Positions 39,809-50,181 of a DNA stretch of 64,000 bases are shown here, piece by piece. The notes under the pieces were generated by a model, which worked only from the letters and a program-made list of their open reading frames with translations, was not told the origin of the DNA and ran no database searches. The position numbers and the translations under genes were made by a program. Source of the stretch: Budvicia aquatica DSM 5075 = ATCC 35567 (GTDB lineage: Bacteria; Pseudomonadota; Gammaproteobacteria; Enterobacterales; Enterobacteriaceae); contig NZ_ATYS01000018.1 of assembly GCF_000427805.1 (NCBI RefSeq), positions 51,957 to 115,956 on the forward strand, read 5' to 3'. How positions within the stretch are numbered: position 1 is the first letter of the stretch; each line of letters opens with the position of its first letter.

Positions 39809-40100
39809 GTTTTTCCTACCACACATTACTCCGTCCTGATTTTAGCCACGCATTCCCTCTTATTTAGTCACAATAATGCTTCTTTCTGCCCAAAACCGTT
39901 ATTTCTTAAAATAATTACCGCCAGCGGCACCGTCTGGCACTGCGAAAGCTGACGACAAAGGCGATATCAGGTATCATCCCTCGGTTTTGTGCTTCAATAT
40001 GAAAAAAATGGTGAGATAACCATCAATTGAACGTTATCATAGCCAGACTAGTTATAGCGTTTTACATCAAAAGACATTAAATCGTAATTAAGGTAACCCG

Positions 40101-41843
40101 GTGAATATACAGGCTCTTCTAACAGATAAAATTACTCAGGCACTCATTGCTGCTGGTGCACCTTCCGATTGTGAAGCGCAGGTTCGTCAATCTGCAAAAG
40201 CCCAGTTTGGTGATTATCAGGCTAATGGCATTATGTCCGTGGCTAAAAAGCTCGGTCTCCCTCCCCGCCAGTTAGCCGAGCAGGTATTAACCCATCTGGA
40301 CCTTTCTCCGATTGCCAATAAAGTCGAAATTGCCGGCCCGGGCTTTATCAATATCTTTCTTGCCCCTGAGTGGCTTGCTTCTCAGGCAAAAATTGCACTG
40401 GCTGATGCCAAACTTGGCGTCACTCCGGCAGTAAAACAAACTATCGTTGTTGACTACTCAGCGCCCAACGTCGCTAAAGAGATGCACGTAGGTCATTTAC
40501 GCTCCACCATTATTGGTGATGCCGTTGTTCGTACTTTAGAATTTTTAGGTCACCATGTTATTCGAGCCAATCACGTTGGCGACTGGGGAACCCAGTTTGG
40601 TATGCTGATCGCTTACCTTGAAAAGATGGAAAATGAACACGCTGATAATATGTCGTTGTCAGACCTTGAGGCATTCTATCGGGCTGCTAAGCAACATTAT
40701 GACCAAGATCCTGAGTTTGCCGAACGCGCCCGTAACTATGTGGTAAAACTTCAGGGTGGCGATGAATATTGTCGGGCCATGTGGCGTAAGCTGGTTGATG
40801 TCACCATGTATCAGAACATCCTTACTTACAAGCGGTTAAACGTGACCTTAACCGTTGATGACGTCATGGGTGAAAGCCTCTATAACTCCATGCTTCCGGG
40901 TATTGTTGCCGACCTTAAAGCTAAAGGACTTGCCGTTCAAAGCGATGGCGCGACCGTTGTTTATCTGGATGAATTCAAGAACAAAGAAGGCGAGCCTATG
41001 GGTGTCATCATTCAGAAGAATGATGGTGGTTACCTATATACCACGACTGACATCGCCTGTGCTAAATACCGTTATGAAACGCTAAAAGCCGATCGTGTTC
41101 TTTACTATATCGACTCTCGCCAGCATCAACATCTAATGCAGGCATGGACGATTGTCCGCAAAGCGGGCTATGTTCCTGAGTCTGTCACTCTGGAACACCA
41201 TATGTTCGGTATGATGCTAGGAAAAGACGGTAAGCCGTTTAAAACCCGTTCAGGCGGGACAATCAAGCTATCTGACTTACTTGATGAGGCAATTGAAAAC
41301 GCCGATGCCAAATTGCACGCGCTGATTATGGATAAAAATCCGGACATGTCGGAAGATGAATTACGCAGCGTGATCAATGCCGTTGGTATCGGTGCGGTGA
41401 AATATGCTGATCTGTCTAAAAACCGGACCACGGATTACATCTTTGACTGGGACAATATGCTCGCGCTGGAAGGCAATACTGCACCTTATATGCAATACGC
41501 CTACACGCGTGTAGCCTCTATTTTCAAGCGTGCAGGCATTGAAGAAAATAGCCTGATCGGTGATTTACAGCTGGTTGACGATCGCGAAAAAGCGCTGGCA
41601 ACGCGCTTACTTCAGTTTGAAGAAACGCTGTATGCCGTTGCGCGTGAAGGCACACCGCACACTATGTGTTCTTACCTTTACGATGTTGCCGGCCTGTTCT
41701 CTGGTTTCTACGAGAACTGCCCTATCCTGAACCATGACGATCAGGCTATCCGCAATAGTCGTTTACAACTGGCAGCATTAACCGCCCGCACGTTGAAGCA
41801 GGGTTTAGATACGTTAGGCATTGAAACCGTAGAGCGGATGTAG
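40101..41843 (+). CDS. argS: Arginine--tRNA ligase
   Basis: Class I synthetase of 580 residues. The N-terminal Add-1 domain precedes the signature [26 protein letters not shown], which contains the HVGH form of the HIGH motif. [25 protein letters not shown] corresponds to the KMSKS-loop region, which lacks a canonical KMSKS as is usual for ArgRS, and a C-terminal DALR anticodon-binding domain ends the protein. The start is GTG at 40101 with AAGG upstream. Confidence 0.96.
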   Translation: MNIQALLTDKITQALIAAGAPSDCEAQVRQSAKAQFGDYQANGIMSVAKKLGLPPRQLAEQVLTHLDLSPIANKVEIAGPGFINIFLAPEWLASQAKIALADAKLGVTPAVKQTIVVDYSAPNVAKEMHVGHLRSTIIGDAVVRTLEFLGHHVIRANHVGDWGTQFGMLIAYLEKMENEHADNMSLSDLEAFYRAAKQHYDQDPEFAERARNYVVKLQGGDEYCRAMWRKLVDVTMYQNILTYKRLNVTLTVDDVMGESLYNSMLPGIVADLKAKGLAVQSDGATVVYLDEFKNKEGEPMGVIIQKNDGGYLYTTTDIACAKYRYETLKADRVLYYIDSRQHQHLMQAWTIVRKAGYVPESVTLEHHMFGMMLGKDGKPFKTRSGGTIKLSDLLDEAIENADAKLHALIMDKNPDMSEDELRSVINAVGIGAVKYADLSKNRTTDYIFDWDNMLALEGNTAPYMQYAYTRVASIFKRAGIEENSLIGDLQLVDDREKALATRLLQFEETLYAVAREGTPHTMCSYLYDVAGLFSGFYENCPILNHDDQAIRNSRLQLAALTARTLKQGLDTLGIETVERM

Positions 41844-41864
41844 TTCTTCCTGAGACATTTGCAG

Positions 41865-41901
41865 AAATAATTAAGGCGCCTATTGGGCGCCTTAATTATT
41901 T
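41865..41901. terminator. Bidirectional terminator after argS
   Basis: AAATAATTAAGGCGCC (41865-41880) and GGCGCCTTAATTATTT (41886-41901) form a perfect 16-bp stem with a five-base loop between convergent argS and the DUF4261-like gene. Confidence 0.88.
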
Positions 41902-41931
41902 CAAATTCGATAACTACGTATATCAAGGCAG

Positions 41932-42837
41932 CTATGGTTGATTGATTTCATCCGCACTAATTATTTCTGCAACAAAAATATCGCCTTTACTCTCTAAAAA
42001 ATATTCATTTTCTTGCGGCAGTCGTAACCGTAGGTAGGCATTTTCACCAATTTGCATAGTATGATCGGCAGCTATCTGTGCTTTTGACTCAATCAGATAG
42101 CTGAGGATATTTGAGAACATATCCATGGTTTGCTGCCCTTGGTCATGTCCGTCAGCCAGCAGCGCTAAATCTGGCTGGCCAAGATGATAGACGCCATAAG
42201 TCCGCATCCATACGCCCTGTATCCCTTCAACTTCATATTTTACAAAACCACAGAACAGCATCAGCAGAGGTAAACCCTCGCGTAGAAACGATGAGAGGTC
42301 CAGATCAAAGGCGTCATCGGTAAATATCGCCGCAGGCAGCGTTGTATGAGCGGTTTCATTAACCACCGTCACCGCACCTAAACGAGCCAAAGCGCCGGCT
42401 ACCAGACCTAAGGCGACATATTGCTCAAGCGGATCGGTTTCATATCCGGCATAGTAAATAATGATATAAGCCTGATGACTGCGCGCCAAGTCTTTCTGCT
42501 CTGCGCCATAGTGCGAGGGTTCTAAACAACGTTCCAGCGCCTCAGACGGCATCGGAGCAGAAAAACCAACCAACTGAACAACATGCTTACCCCAACCAAT
42601 CAGGCCAAACGGCGTGCCCTGAGCCGTTAATTCGCTATCAAGCTCCACAATCGCCTTTGACAGTGATTTATCCGTTGCACATAAGGCCTCAGACAGGCGC
42701 TGATTATTCAGTTCAGAAGGTTGCAGAAACAGTAGCTCTAAACTGAGCGGATCGTTTAGCTGTGGATTGGCGACTAACGGTGAAGAAACTGGACTGTCAG
42801 CATCTTTTCGGCCAAAAAATCGAGAGATGATTCCCAT
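41932..42837 (-). CDS. DUF4261-like protein
   Basis: Protein of 301 residues with a short charged N-terminus (MGIISRFFGRKDAD), then alternating alpha/beta sequence including HQAYIIIYYAGYETDPLEQYVALGLVAGALARLGAVTVVNE and LREGLPLLMLFCGFVKYEVEGIQGVWMRTYG. These resemble DUF4261 proteins of Enterobacterales, as far as I can tell from memory. There is no signal peptide or membrane helix. The function is unknown. It is downstream of murJ in the same direction, with a 49-base gap. Confidence 0.65.
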   Translation of the reverse strand: MGIISRFFGRKDADSPVSSPLVANPQLNDPLSLELLFLQPSELNNQRLSEALCATDKSLSKAIVELDSELTAQGTPFGLIGWGKHVVQLVGFSAPMPSEALERCLEPSHYGAEQKDLARSHQAYIIIYYAGYETDPLEQYVALGLVAGALARLGAVTVVNETAHTTLPAAIFTDDAFDLDLSSFLREGLPLLMLFCGFVKYEVEGIQGVWMRTYGVYHLGQPDLALLADGHDQGQQTMDMFSNILSYLIESKAQIAADHTMQIGENAYLRLRLPQENEYFLESKGDIFVAEIISADEINQP

Positions 42838-42886
42838 TTATTCTCCTTAACAATGGTCGTATTCATTCAATTAACCGTTACCGGCT

Positions 42887-44422
42887 TCAGATCGTCTTAC
42901 GGGCAAAATCTCTGGGTCTGAACCCCAAAACGCCCAATGTACCAAAATAGGCTACCACGCCCACCACCACGACGGCGAGCAGACGCATAATTCTGAACAG
43001 CATGCTGCCCGAATCCCAGTCAGGCATAACCCACATCATGCCAATCAGTGCGGCAGTCATCACTAACAGCGCGACGACCAGCTTAAACATAAAGACCGCC
43101 CAACCCGCTTTAGGCTGGAAATATTTACGCTTATGCAATTGCCAATACAGTAATCCGGCATTCAGGCAGGCGGCAATACCGATAGATAAGGCTAATCCGG
43201 CATGCTTGAACGGACCGATAAAGGCCAGGTTCATCATCTGAGTTGCAAACAGGGTGAAAATCGCAATTCTTACCGGGGTTTTAATATCTTGGCGAGAATA
43301 AAACCCCGGAGCCAGCACCTTCACTAAGATTAACCCCATCAGCCCGACTGAATAGGCAATTAACGCTCTCTGGGTCATCAGAGAGTCATGAGCGGTAAAT
43401 TCACCATACTGGAACAATGATTTAATCAGCGGCTCTGACAACACCCCTAAGGCGACAGAACAAGGCAGGGCCAATAAAAAGCAGAGGCGTAGCCCCCAAT
43501 CCATCAGGTTTGAGTATTCCTGCGCATTGCCGCTGGAAAAACTTTTAGCCAGTGACGGTAATAAGATCGTCCCTAAAGCAACGCCTAATACGCCGGAAGG
43601 CAGTTCCATTAGTCGATCGGCGTAATACATCCACGAAACGGAGCCGGACTGAAGGAAGGATGCAAATATCGTATTAATAATTAAGGAGATTTGACTCACG
43701 GACACGCCAAGAATGGCCGGCCCCATTTGCCTTAATACCCGCCATACTCCGCTATCCCGAACGTTGACCCTCGGCAGCACCAACATACCTATCTTTTTCA
43801 GATGGGGTAATTGATACAAGAGTTGCAGAATACCGCCAACCACCACGGCCCAGGCCATGGCAATAATCGGTGGATTAAAATAAGGGGCAGCAAACAGAGC
43901 AAAACCAATCATGCTGATATTCAGCAGCGTCGGGGCAAAGGCAGGAACCGAGAAACGGTTCCAAGTATTAAGAATGGCACCGGACAGCGATGCCAGTGAT
44001 ATCAATAAGATATAAGGAAAAGTAATGCGCAACAGCTGGGAAGTCAGTTCGAACTTATCCGGATTATTGGTAAATCCCGGAGCGGTAATCCAAATAATCC
44101 AAGGGGAAGCTATAATCCCGATCAGCGTGACCACCGCCAGAACCAGCGTTAATAATCCGGATACGTAAGAGATAAATATCTTTGTCGCCTCTTCACCCTG
44201 CTTAGTTTTATATTCAGCCAGAATAGGCACGAAGGCCTGTGAAAAAGCGCCCTCGGCAAATATGCGTCGCAGTAAGTTCGGCAATTTAAATGCAACAAAA
44301 AAGGCATCGGTAGCCATTCCGGCGCCAAACGCCCGGGCGACAATCGCATCACGGGCAAAGCCTAAAATACGGGAAACCATTGTCATGGAGCTGACGGCAG
44401 CCAGCGATCTCAATAAATTCAT
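42887..44422 (-). CDS. murJ: Lipid II flippase MurJ (MviN)
   Basis: Inner-membrane flippase that moves lipid II across the membrane for peptidoglycan synthesis, with about 14 hydrophobic helices. [66 protein letters not shown] is nearly the E. coli sequence and holds the essential arginines of the central cavity. The start at 44422 gives 511 residues, the E. coli length; the frame opens 14 codons earlier. Confidence 0.95.
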   Translation of the reverse strand: MNLLRSLAAVSSMTMVSRILGFARDAIVARAFGAGMATDAFFVAFKLPNLLRRIFAEGAFSQAFVPILAEYKTKQGEEATKIFISYVSGLLTLVLAVVTLIGIIASPWIIWITAPGFTNNPDKFELTSQLLRITFPYILLISLASLSGAILNTWNRFSVPAFAPTLLNISMIGFALFAAPYFNPPIIAMAWAVVVGGILQLLYQLPHLKKIGMLVLPRVNVRDSGVWRVLRQMGPAILGVSVSQISLIINTIFASFLQSGSVSWMYYADRLMELPSGVLGVALGTILLPSLAKSFSSGNAQEYSNLMDWGLRLCFLLALPCSVALGVLSEPLIKSLFQYGEFTAHDSLMTQRALIAYSVGLMGLILVKVLAPGFYSRQDIKTPVRIAIFTLFATQMMNLAFIGPFKHAGLALSIGIAACLNAGLLYWQLHKRKYFQPKAGWAVFMFKLVVALLVMTAALIGMMWVMPDWDSGSMLFRIMRLLAVVVVGVVAYFGTLGVLGFRPRDFARKTI

Positions 44423-44569
44423 ATAATTAAATTGTTCTTGTTTGAAATGGCATCGCATAATCACAACGATGGCTGACTGGTGGGTAGTTTACGGATACGC
44501 GGCAGAATCACCAGTTTAAAAAGGTATAAAAATGTTTTTTATCATGAATTTCTGGCAAATAGAAAGTTT

Positions 44570-44606
44570 AAACCTGATGTCATCATCAGTGGATCACATC
44601 AGGTTT
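44570..44606. terminator. Terminator-like hairpin between yceH and murJ
   Basis: AAACCTGATGT (44570-44580) pairs with ACATCAGGTTT (44596-44606). Placed just after yceH on the minus strand, it suggests that yceH and murJ are separate transcripts here. No mviM gene is present in this gap. Confidence 0.6.
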
Positions 44607-44655
44607 ATCATACTGCCTAATAATTAACAAATAAGTGACATCGTCACCTCTAAGT

Positions 44656-45324
44656 TTAACTGATCAAGAAATCGACTTTTTCAGTTAATTCAGCCACCTG
44701 CTGTTTTAGTATCTCTATCTCGCCTTCCAGGTACTTCACTTGCTCGGCTAGCTCCGTATTTTGCTGTAGTATCGGTTCAATACCCGTAGCAGAACTGATC
44801 AGATTGACATCAACAGGACCGCTGATTAAATGGGCAAACCGATTCTCTCTGCGCCCCGCTTCCCGAGCAAGCCTAACCACAAACGGGCCATCATCACGAG
44901 AGGTTAAATCCGCCAGCACCTGTTCAACTTCGCTGATATCTGAAAACTCATGTAAACGGTTAGAGCGGGTTCTTAATTCTCCGGCAGTTTGAGGCCCGCG
45001 TAACAGTAGCAAACAGATTACCGCCAGCTCAGCCGAAGAGAGTTTAAAATTACCAAATTCAGTATTACAGAAACGATGCACATACTTCACCACCCGACCA
45101 CCGGTGCCGGCCGCCGTACGCACTAAGTGTTTTTTTTGCAGACTATCCAGCGTTTCTTGAACATCAGTTTCATTCAATTCCATTACCGGATCACGACTGG
45201 TCTTTTGGTTACAGGCGATCATCAAACCATTCAGTGATAGCGGATATTGGTCCGGTGTAGTGACCTCTTTTTCCAACATGCAACCAATAACCCGAGCTTC
45301 TTTATCCGTTAATTGATATTTCAT
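44656..45324 (-). CDS. yceH: YceH family protein (DUF480/UPF0502)
   Basis: Protein of 222 residues with two winged-helix DUF480 domains: [41 protein letters not shown] and [39 protein letters not shown]-terminal coiled coil ([31 protein letters not shown]) is also visible. DNA binding is likely from the fold but not demonstrated. It follows rimJ after ten bases, as in E. coli. Confidence 0.93.
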   Translation of the reverse strand: MKYQLTDKEARVIGCMLEKEVTTPDQYPLSLNGLMIACNQKTSRDPVMELNETDVQETLDSLQKKHLVRTAAGTGGRVVKYVHRFCNTEFGNFKLSSAELAVICLLLLRGPQTAGELRTRSNRLHEFSDISEVEQVLADLTSRDDGPFVVRLAREAGRRENRFAHLISGPVDVNLISSATGIEPILQQNTELAEQVKYLEGEIEILKQQVAELTEKVDFLIS

Positions 45325-45334
45325 AGGCGTTTCC

Positions 45335-45919
45335 TTAAGTAACTGGTTTCCAGTCTGAATTGGTTAATGCCATTAATACGTGGTCTTGCCATTGGCCGTC
45401 AATTCTTAAATAGTCTTTAGCATAACCTTCACGTTCAAAACCTAACCGGACCAGCAAATCACCGCTGCGTTTATTATGTGGCATATAATTAGCCATAATC
45501 CGGTGCATATTCTGCTGGTTGAACATATAGCGTAGGGCTGACTTTAGCGCTTCATACATCAACCCTTGCCCCTGCCATTTTTGCCCCAGAGAATAGCCTA
45601 AAATACAGGCCTGAAAATCGCCGCGCAGAACATGGCTAAAATTGGCAACGCCGATAACCTCTTTTTCATCAGGATCCAGCAACAAAAAATAGTAGGCATT
45701 GCCCTGCTTATGCAGCTCGTTGATCATGTTCAAACGCACCTGCCAGCCCGACGGATAACCGTAACTCTGATCTCTTACCGGCTCCCAGGGCTTGAGGAAA
45801 TCTTTGTTCTCAGTGTAATAATCCGCCAGCCGGTATGCATCGCGTTCATTGGCAAGGCGAACAACCATCCGATCCGTGGTTAATGACACCTTAGGAACAT
45901 TAGAACGATAACCAAACAT
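45335..45919 (-). CDS. rimJ: Ribosomal protein S5-alanine N-acetyltransferase RimJ
   Basis: GNAT-family acetyltransferase of 194 residues acting on the N-terminal alanine of ribosomal protein S5. [59 protein letters not shown] (acetyl-CoA loop) and [38 protein letters not shown] are characteristic. It is divergent from mdtH, as in E. coli. Confidence 0.95.
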   Translation of the reverse strand: MFGYRSNVPKVSLTTDRMVVRLANERDAYRLADYYTENKDFLKPWEPVRDQSYGYPSGWQVRLNMINELHKQGNAYYFLLLDPDEKEVIGVANFSHVLRGDFQACILGYSLGQKWQGQGLMYEALKSALRYMFNQQNMHRIMANYMPHNKRSGDLLVRLGFEREGYAKDYLRIDGQWQDHVLMALTNSDWKPVT

Positions 45920-46050
45920 CCGGAATTCCTTGTTAGCATTAAAAGATAAATATAGTTTACTAAAATAGTATCGTTATTCAGTAATTAAGTTCAAAATAAG
46001 CGGTTAAATTGCTCCTTATTTATTACTCTTTTCGCTTACGGTGAAACCAT

Positions 46051-47256
46051 ATGCCTCGGGTATCGCGGGTCAGAAACTTAGGTAAGTATTTTCTATTATT
46101 AGATAACCTGCTAGTTGTTCTTGGATTTTTTATTGTTTTCCCGCTTATTTCTATCCGATTTGTAGATCAATTGGGCTGGGCTGCCTTATTGGTCGGTTTC
46201 GCCTTAGGCTTACGTCAGTTTATCCAACAAGGCCTTGGTATTTTTGGTGGAGCGCTGGCTGACCGTTTTGGTGCCAAGCCAATGATCGTCACCGGCATGT
46301 TATTACGGGCCGCCGGTTTTGCCAGTATGGCCATGGCAGACCAACCATGGATTCTGATGTTATCCTGCGCGCTGTCAGCCTTTGGCGGCACCCTATTTGA
46401 CCCACCCCGCGTCGCATTAGTTATTAAGTTAACCCGCCCCCATGAGCGCGGTCGGTTCTATTCCATCTTGATGATGCAAGACAGCGCCGGCGTGGTTATC
46501 GGTGCGCTGTTAGGCAGTTGGCTACTGCAATATGACTTCCAGTGGGTTTGCTGGTCGGGCGCCGCCTTCTTTGTATTAACCGCCGCACTTAACGCTTTTG
46601 TATTACCGGCCTATCGGGTATCAGCGTCAGTTCGTACCCCGATCATGACCGGCATTAAAACCGCCCTGCGTGATAAATACTTTCGCCGCTATGTATTAAC
46701 CCTGACGGGCTACTACGTTCTTTCAATACAGGTGATGTTGATGCTTCCCCTTCTGGTCAATGAGATCTCAGGCACGCCAACCACCATTCGCTGGATGTAT
46801 TTAATTCAGGCCGTTTTATCACTGTCTCTGCTCTATCCGATAGCCCGCTGGAGCGAAAAACATTTTCGTCTTGATCAACGCCTGATGACCGGGCTGCTGT
46901 TAATGACTTTCAGCCTGATGCCGCTTGGCTTTGTCACATCATTATCAACGGTGCTGTTCCTGATTTTCTTCTTCTACCTTGGGTTGATTATTGCTGAACC
47001 GGCAAGGGAAACGCTGAGTGCTTCACTGGCAAATCCATATGCTCGCGCCAGCTATATGGGATTCAGTAAGCTGGGCCTGGCCTTTGGCGGGGCTATTGGT
47101 TATACCGGCGGCGGCTGGCTATATGATATTGGCCATGAGTTTAGTGTTCCTCAGGTTCCATGGGTACTGTTGGGGGTTATCGGTCTGGCGACCGCGATAG
47201 CCTTACACCGTCAGTTTTCACCAAGAACCATTGCTCCTAAAGCGCTGGCTTCCTGA
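46051..47256 (+). CDS. mdtH: Major facilitator multidrug transporter MdtH
   Basis: Twelve-helix MFS drug exporter of 401 residues. [45 protein letters not shown], the motif-A loop [15 protein letters not shown] and LDPPR-like [25 protein letters not shown] match MdtH of E. coli, which can confer some quinolone tolerance when overexpressed. yceB follows in the same direction. Confidence 0.93.
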   Translation: MPRVSRVRNLGKYFLLLDNLLVVLGFFIVFPLISIRFVDQLGWAALLVGFALGLRQFIQQGLGIFGGALADRFGAKPMIVTGMLLRAAGFASMAMADQPWILMLSCALSAFGGTLFDPPRVALVIKLTRPHERGRFYSILMMQDSAGVVIGALLGSWLLQYDFQWVCWSGAAFFVLTAALNAFVLPAYRVSASVRTPIMTGIKTALRDKYFRRYVLTLTGYYVLSIQVMLMLPLLVNEISGTPTTIRWMYLIQAVLSLSLLYPIARWSEKHFRLDQRLMTGLLLMTFSLMPLGFVTSLSTVLFLIFFFYLGLIIAEPARETLSASLANPYARASYMGFSKLGLAFGGAIGYTGGGWLYDIGHEFSVPQVPWVLLGVIGLATAIALHRQFSPRTIAPKALAS

Positions 47257-47340
47257 AGCCCTTAATTCAATTTGCCTGCCCCATAGCGTCATTGTTACTC
47301 TATGGGCATGATTTTATTACTTAACCCTGAAAGGTTTTTC

Positions 47341-47910
47341 ATGCACAAGTTGGTTTCGCGTATTTTTGCCCTGTTCTTTATCAGCCTGCTGTTTGGCTGT
47401 AATCAGATATCACAATATTCACTGACCGAAAAATCGATTAATAACTACTTAGAAACCCATACTCAAAATGCATCACGCAGCTTTAGCCTTAATGGCTTAG
47501 TCGATGCAGACTTATCGTTGAATAACCTGAATACTAAAATTGGTCGCGGCGAGCCGGGTCAGATTACGCTGACCGGTAATGCCCTATTTGCGGTTTCATC
47601 CCTGCTAGGTAAGCAGGATGCTAATCTACAGGTCACGATCAATGCCCGTCCGGAATTTGATCCGGTAAAAGGTGCGGTTTATCTGCGCGACTTAGAACTG
47701 GCTGACTATGATTTAAAAACCAGTCAGGGTGCGGTAAAAAATGTAAAAACCTTTATTCCATTTCTTAATAAAGCCCTGCAGATTTATTTCAACGACCAGC
47801 CGGTGTATGTCTTAAATCCGGAGAATAGCGCACTGGAAGCCACCGCCCAAAAGCTGGCTAAAGGAATCGAAGTGAAGGAAGGCAAACTGGTATTCGCCTT
47901 TATTAAGTAA
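47341..47910 (+). CDS. yceB: DUF1439 lipoprotein YceB
   Basis: Lipoprotein of 189 residues: the signal sequence ends in the lipobox LFGC. GCNQISQYSLTEKSINNYLE, IGRGEPGQITLTGNA, FIPFLNKALQIYFNDQPVYVLNPE and AQKLAKGIEVKEGKLVFAF match E. coli YceB (DUF1439), a tubular lipid-binding-like fold of unknown role. The start at 47341 (MHKLVSRIF) has AAAGG upstream; the frame opens 13 codons earlier. Confidence 0.88.
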   Translation: MHKLVSRIFALFFISLLFGCNQISQYSLTEKSINNYLETHTQNASRSFSLNGLVDADLSLNNLNTKIGRGEPGQITLTGNALFAVSSLLGKQDANLQVTINARPEFDPVKGAVYLRDLELADYDLKTSQGAVKNVKTFIPFLNKALQIYFNDQPVYVLNPENSALEATAQKLAKGIEVKEGKLVFAFIK

Positions 47911-47939
47911 CCCTGTGTTATCGTGGTATCAATACAAGA

Positions 47940-47961
47940 AAGGCGCAAATTAATGCGCCTT
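47940..47961. repeat. Hairpin duplicated at 48277-48298, copy 1
   Basis: A 22-base sequence with arms AAGGCGCA and TGCGCCTT around AATTAA. It recurs without change at 48277-48298. This copy lacks a long T run. It lies just after yceB. Confidence 0.8.
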
Positions 47962-48276
47962 CAGAGTGATGACAAAGTAGTCTAATTTGATTCCAGTGCA
48001 AATTTCGTCCGCATAGTCAACATTGGAATATTGGCGTTTCCTCGCGGCCGAAGAGCGGCATTTTTGAGCTCAGCGGGCTTCGGGCCTACCTTGCCTAGGG
48101 GCACTCCGGCAACTAAAGTTGCTACGCCCCCAACAGACAAAGCCGTAGGGAACGGCTTTGAACAATACGTAGTGTTGGCCCGAAGGGCAGGCTACAGGAA
48201 GTAGCCTGTAAAGCTCTCCCTCCGTTTAAGTTTTTTAAGACCTAAATTTTAGTATTTGAGGTTTTTCATCAGCCTG
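47962..48276. repeat. Hairpin-rich intergenic insert between the two identical terminators
   Basis: There is no gene. Several stems are visible: GCAACT/AGTTGC near 48110-48125, CAAAGCCGT (48138-48146) with ACGGCTTTG (48152-48160), and CAGGCTAC (48188-48195) with GTAGCCTG (48201-48208). CTTCGGGCC near 48070 is inverted as GGCCCGAAG near 48177. GC content is above the surroundings. It behaves like a structured repeat element inserted between two copies of a terminator. Confidence 0.6.
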
Positions 48277-48306
48277 AAGGCGCAAATTAATGCGCCTTTT
48301 ATTTTG
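48277..48306. terminator. Terminator hairpin, copy 2 of the duplicated sequence
   Basis: Same 22 bases as 47940-47961 (AAGGCGCA, AATTAA, TGCGCCTT), but here followed by TTATTTTG, so this copy has a proper terminator tail on the plus strand. Confidence 0.75.
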
Positions 48307-48381
48307 TCGATTGCGTAATTTAATTAGATCGGTAAACACAACACCGAAATATCACCATACTCTGGCGACCAGAGCCTAGGA

Positions 48382-49575
48382 TTATTCATCCTCGGCTCTA
48401 GGCGTACGCTTTCTAGGTGCTTTTACTGAACGTAAAATCACAAACTTCTTATTGGATGCCACCATTTCACAGTTACCAAACAGACGCTTTAACTTCTGAT
48501 GATAGCCAAGATGACGGTTACCGATAATGCGCAGTTCTCCACCAATTGCCAGACAGCGTTTGGCATCGTTAAACATCTGCCATGCAATATAGTCAGTCAC
48601 TGAGTGATGCTGATGGAACGGCGGATTACAGATAACTGCCTGCAGCGAGTTTCGGTCAATATTAGCCAGTGAATGGTCAGCCTCAAAGAAACAGCGCGCA
48701 ACATCGTCCGGGCGATTCTGTTCCACGTTCAGGCGGCTAGATTCTACTGCCATATAGGACTCGTCACGAAAAATCACTTCGGCCTGTGGATTTTGCTCCA
48801 AAGCCCGTAAGCCTAATACCCCGTTACCACTGCCTAAATCGACAATAGTTCCGCTTAACCCTGACGGTAAATGCTCAGAGAAGAACCGGGCGCCAATATC
48901 CAATGCGGTACGCGAGAACACATTAGGATAGTTATGGATGACATAATCTGTGCCATCCAGCGGCCAGGTCATGACTTCAGTCATAGGGGCAACATCTGGC
49001 TGATTGAACTGACAGAATATTAACCGGGCCTTCTTCCATGCCAGGCTGGTATGAGTAGGACCAAGAATTTTCTCAAACAGCTGAATAGTTGAAGTATGGA
49101 TATCTCGAGTTTTAGCCGCAGCAATAATCTGAGTATCGGCGCTAACGACTTTACGCAAGGCGTGCAATTGATACTCAAGCAATGCCAGCGTTTTAGGGAT
49201 CTTAATCAATACCACCGCAGGCGTACCTGACAGCGGCGAAATACCATCAACAAAAGTGACAGCGTCACTAGGTAAGTTATTCTGCTGTAAATTGCGCAGC
49301 GTGGCTAATTCACTCACATAGGAGTCACCATAGCTGACCGGGTTAAACGCCGCCAGCTCACAGGCTAAAGCACCAAAAGTATCATTGAGGATAAATACCG
49401 GGCCTTTGGCTAACAGCGCCTTGTCTACCGTATTCATCAGATACTCATCGGCAGCATCCCATGCCTGTAAGCTGGTCGGGGTATCAAACTCAGGATAACG
49501 GGATAACATTAAATGAGAAAAAATTGAGCTCTGTAGTTCTTGTGGCTCGTTTAGCTGCTCTGTTTCGTCACTCAC
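48382..49575 (-). CDS. rlmG: 23S rRNA (guanine-1835-N2) methyltransferase RlmG
   Basis: Protein of 397 residues with a duplicated methyltransferase fold. The N-terminal inactive half has LQAWDAADEYLMNTVD and GPVFILNDTFGALACELA. The C-terminal catalytic half has IVDLGSGNGVLGLRALEQNPQAEV and the NPPF motif (ICNPPFHQHHSVTDYIAWQMF). Its length and N-terminal half separate it from RsmC. In E. coli rlmG (ygjO) lies elsewhere; here it overlaps the end of ycdY by four bases. Confidence 0.92.
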   Translation of the reverse strand: MSDETEQLNEPQELQSSIFSHLMLSRYPEFDTPTSLQAWDAADEYLMNTVDKALLAKGPVFILNDTFGALACELAAFNPVSYGDSYVSELATLRNLQQNNLPSDAVTFVDGISPLSGTPAVVLIKIPKTLALLEYQLHALRKVVSADTQIIAAAKTRDIHTSTIQLFEKILGPTHTSLAWKKARLIFCQFNQPDVAPMTEVMTWPLDGTDYVIHNYPNVFSRTALDIGARFFSEHLPSGLSGTIVDLGSGNGVLGLRALEQNPQAEVIFRDESYMAVESSRLNVEQNRPDDVARCFFEADHSLANIDRNSLQAVICNPPFHQHHSVTDYIAWQMFNDAKRCLAIGGELRIIGNRHLGYHQKLKRLFGNCEMVASNKKFVILRSVKAPRKRTPRAEDE

Positions 49576-50159
49576 TCTGGGGTATTTCCTTCTGATTCGT
49601 ATCCTGATTCTTCACCGGCAACTTCAGCCAGTTCATCACGCATCGCTTGCAATGCTTCACGGGTGATAATGGCTAATGTGCGATAAAAAGCATGGTTAGC
49701 ATGGGCTTCGACTTTTCCAAGAAAACGCCCGCACCATGGAAACAGATACTCATCAAACAGCGCGATCTGAGCCTGAATCTCATCAGATTCTTGTGCATTG
49801 TCTTCAATCCATGAAGCGGCCAGCAGTAATAAACCAAAATGGTCTGCTGGCGCATCCGTAAGCGGCATTCCGCACTGGGTTAAATATGCACGGGTTTCAG
49901 TTTCGCCAATACCCTCATAGCTAGCGCCGTAAGGAGAAACACTCCCCTGCGCAGCAAACATCGCCTGATAGTCAGCTTCTAACACCTGACGATCCGAATC
50001 CTGCGCCAGACGATCTAACAGCTCATCCTGTTCTAACGGCCAATGCTGCTTTAATTTACCTTCACTGATTAAGGCAAACAGCGGATCCAGAACCGTATCC
50101 TGAGGTGAGCGATAAAACAGCGACCCCAAAATACGGCAGACTACAGAAAACTCATTCAT
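49572..50159 (-). CDS. ycdY: TorD/DmsD-family chaperone YcdY
   Basis: Cytoplasmic helical protein of 195 residues of the redox-enzyme maturation chaperone family: MNEFSVVCRILGSLFYRSPQDTVLDPLF, PLTDAPADHFGLLLLAASWIEDNAQESDE and LFPWCGRFLGKVEAHANHAFYRTLA. In E. coli YcdY stimulates YcdX activity and affects swarming. The start at 50159 matches E. coli (MNEFS); the frame opens three codons earlier. Confidence 0.9.
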   Translation of the reverse strand: MNEFSVVCRILGSLFYRSPQDTVLDPLFALISEGKLKQHWPLEQDELLDRLAQDSDRQVLEADYQAMFAAQGSVSPYGASYEGIGETETRAYLTQCGMPLTDAPADHFGLLLLAASWIEDNAQESDEIQAQIALFDEYLFPWCGRFLGKVEAHANHAFYRTLAIITREALQAMRDELAEVAGEESGYESEGNTPE

Positions 50160-50181
50160 CAAATACAACCTGTTATCTTAG

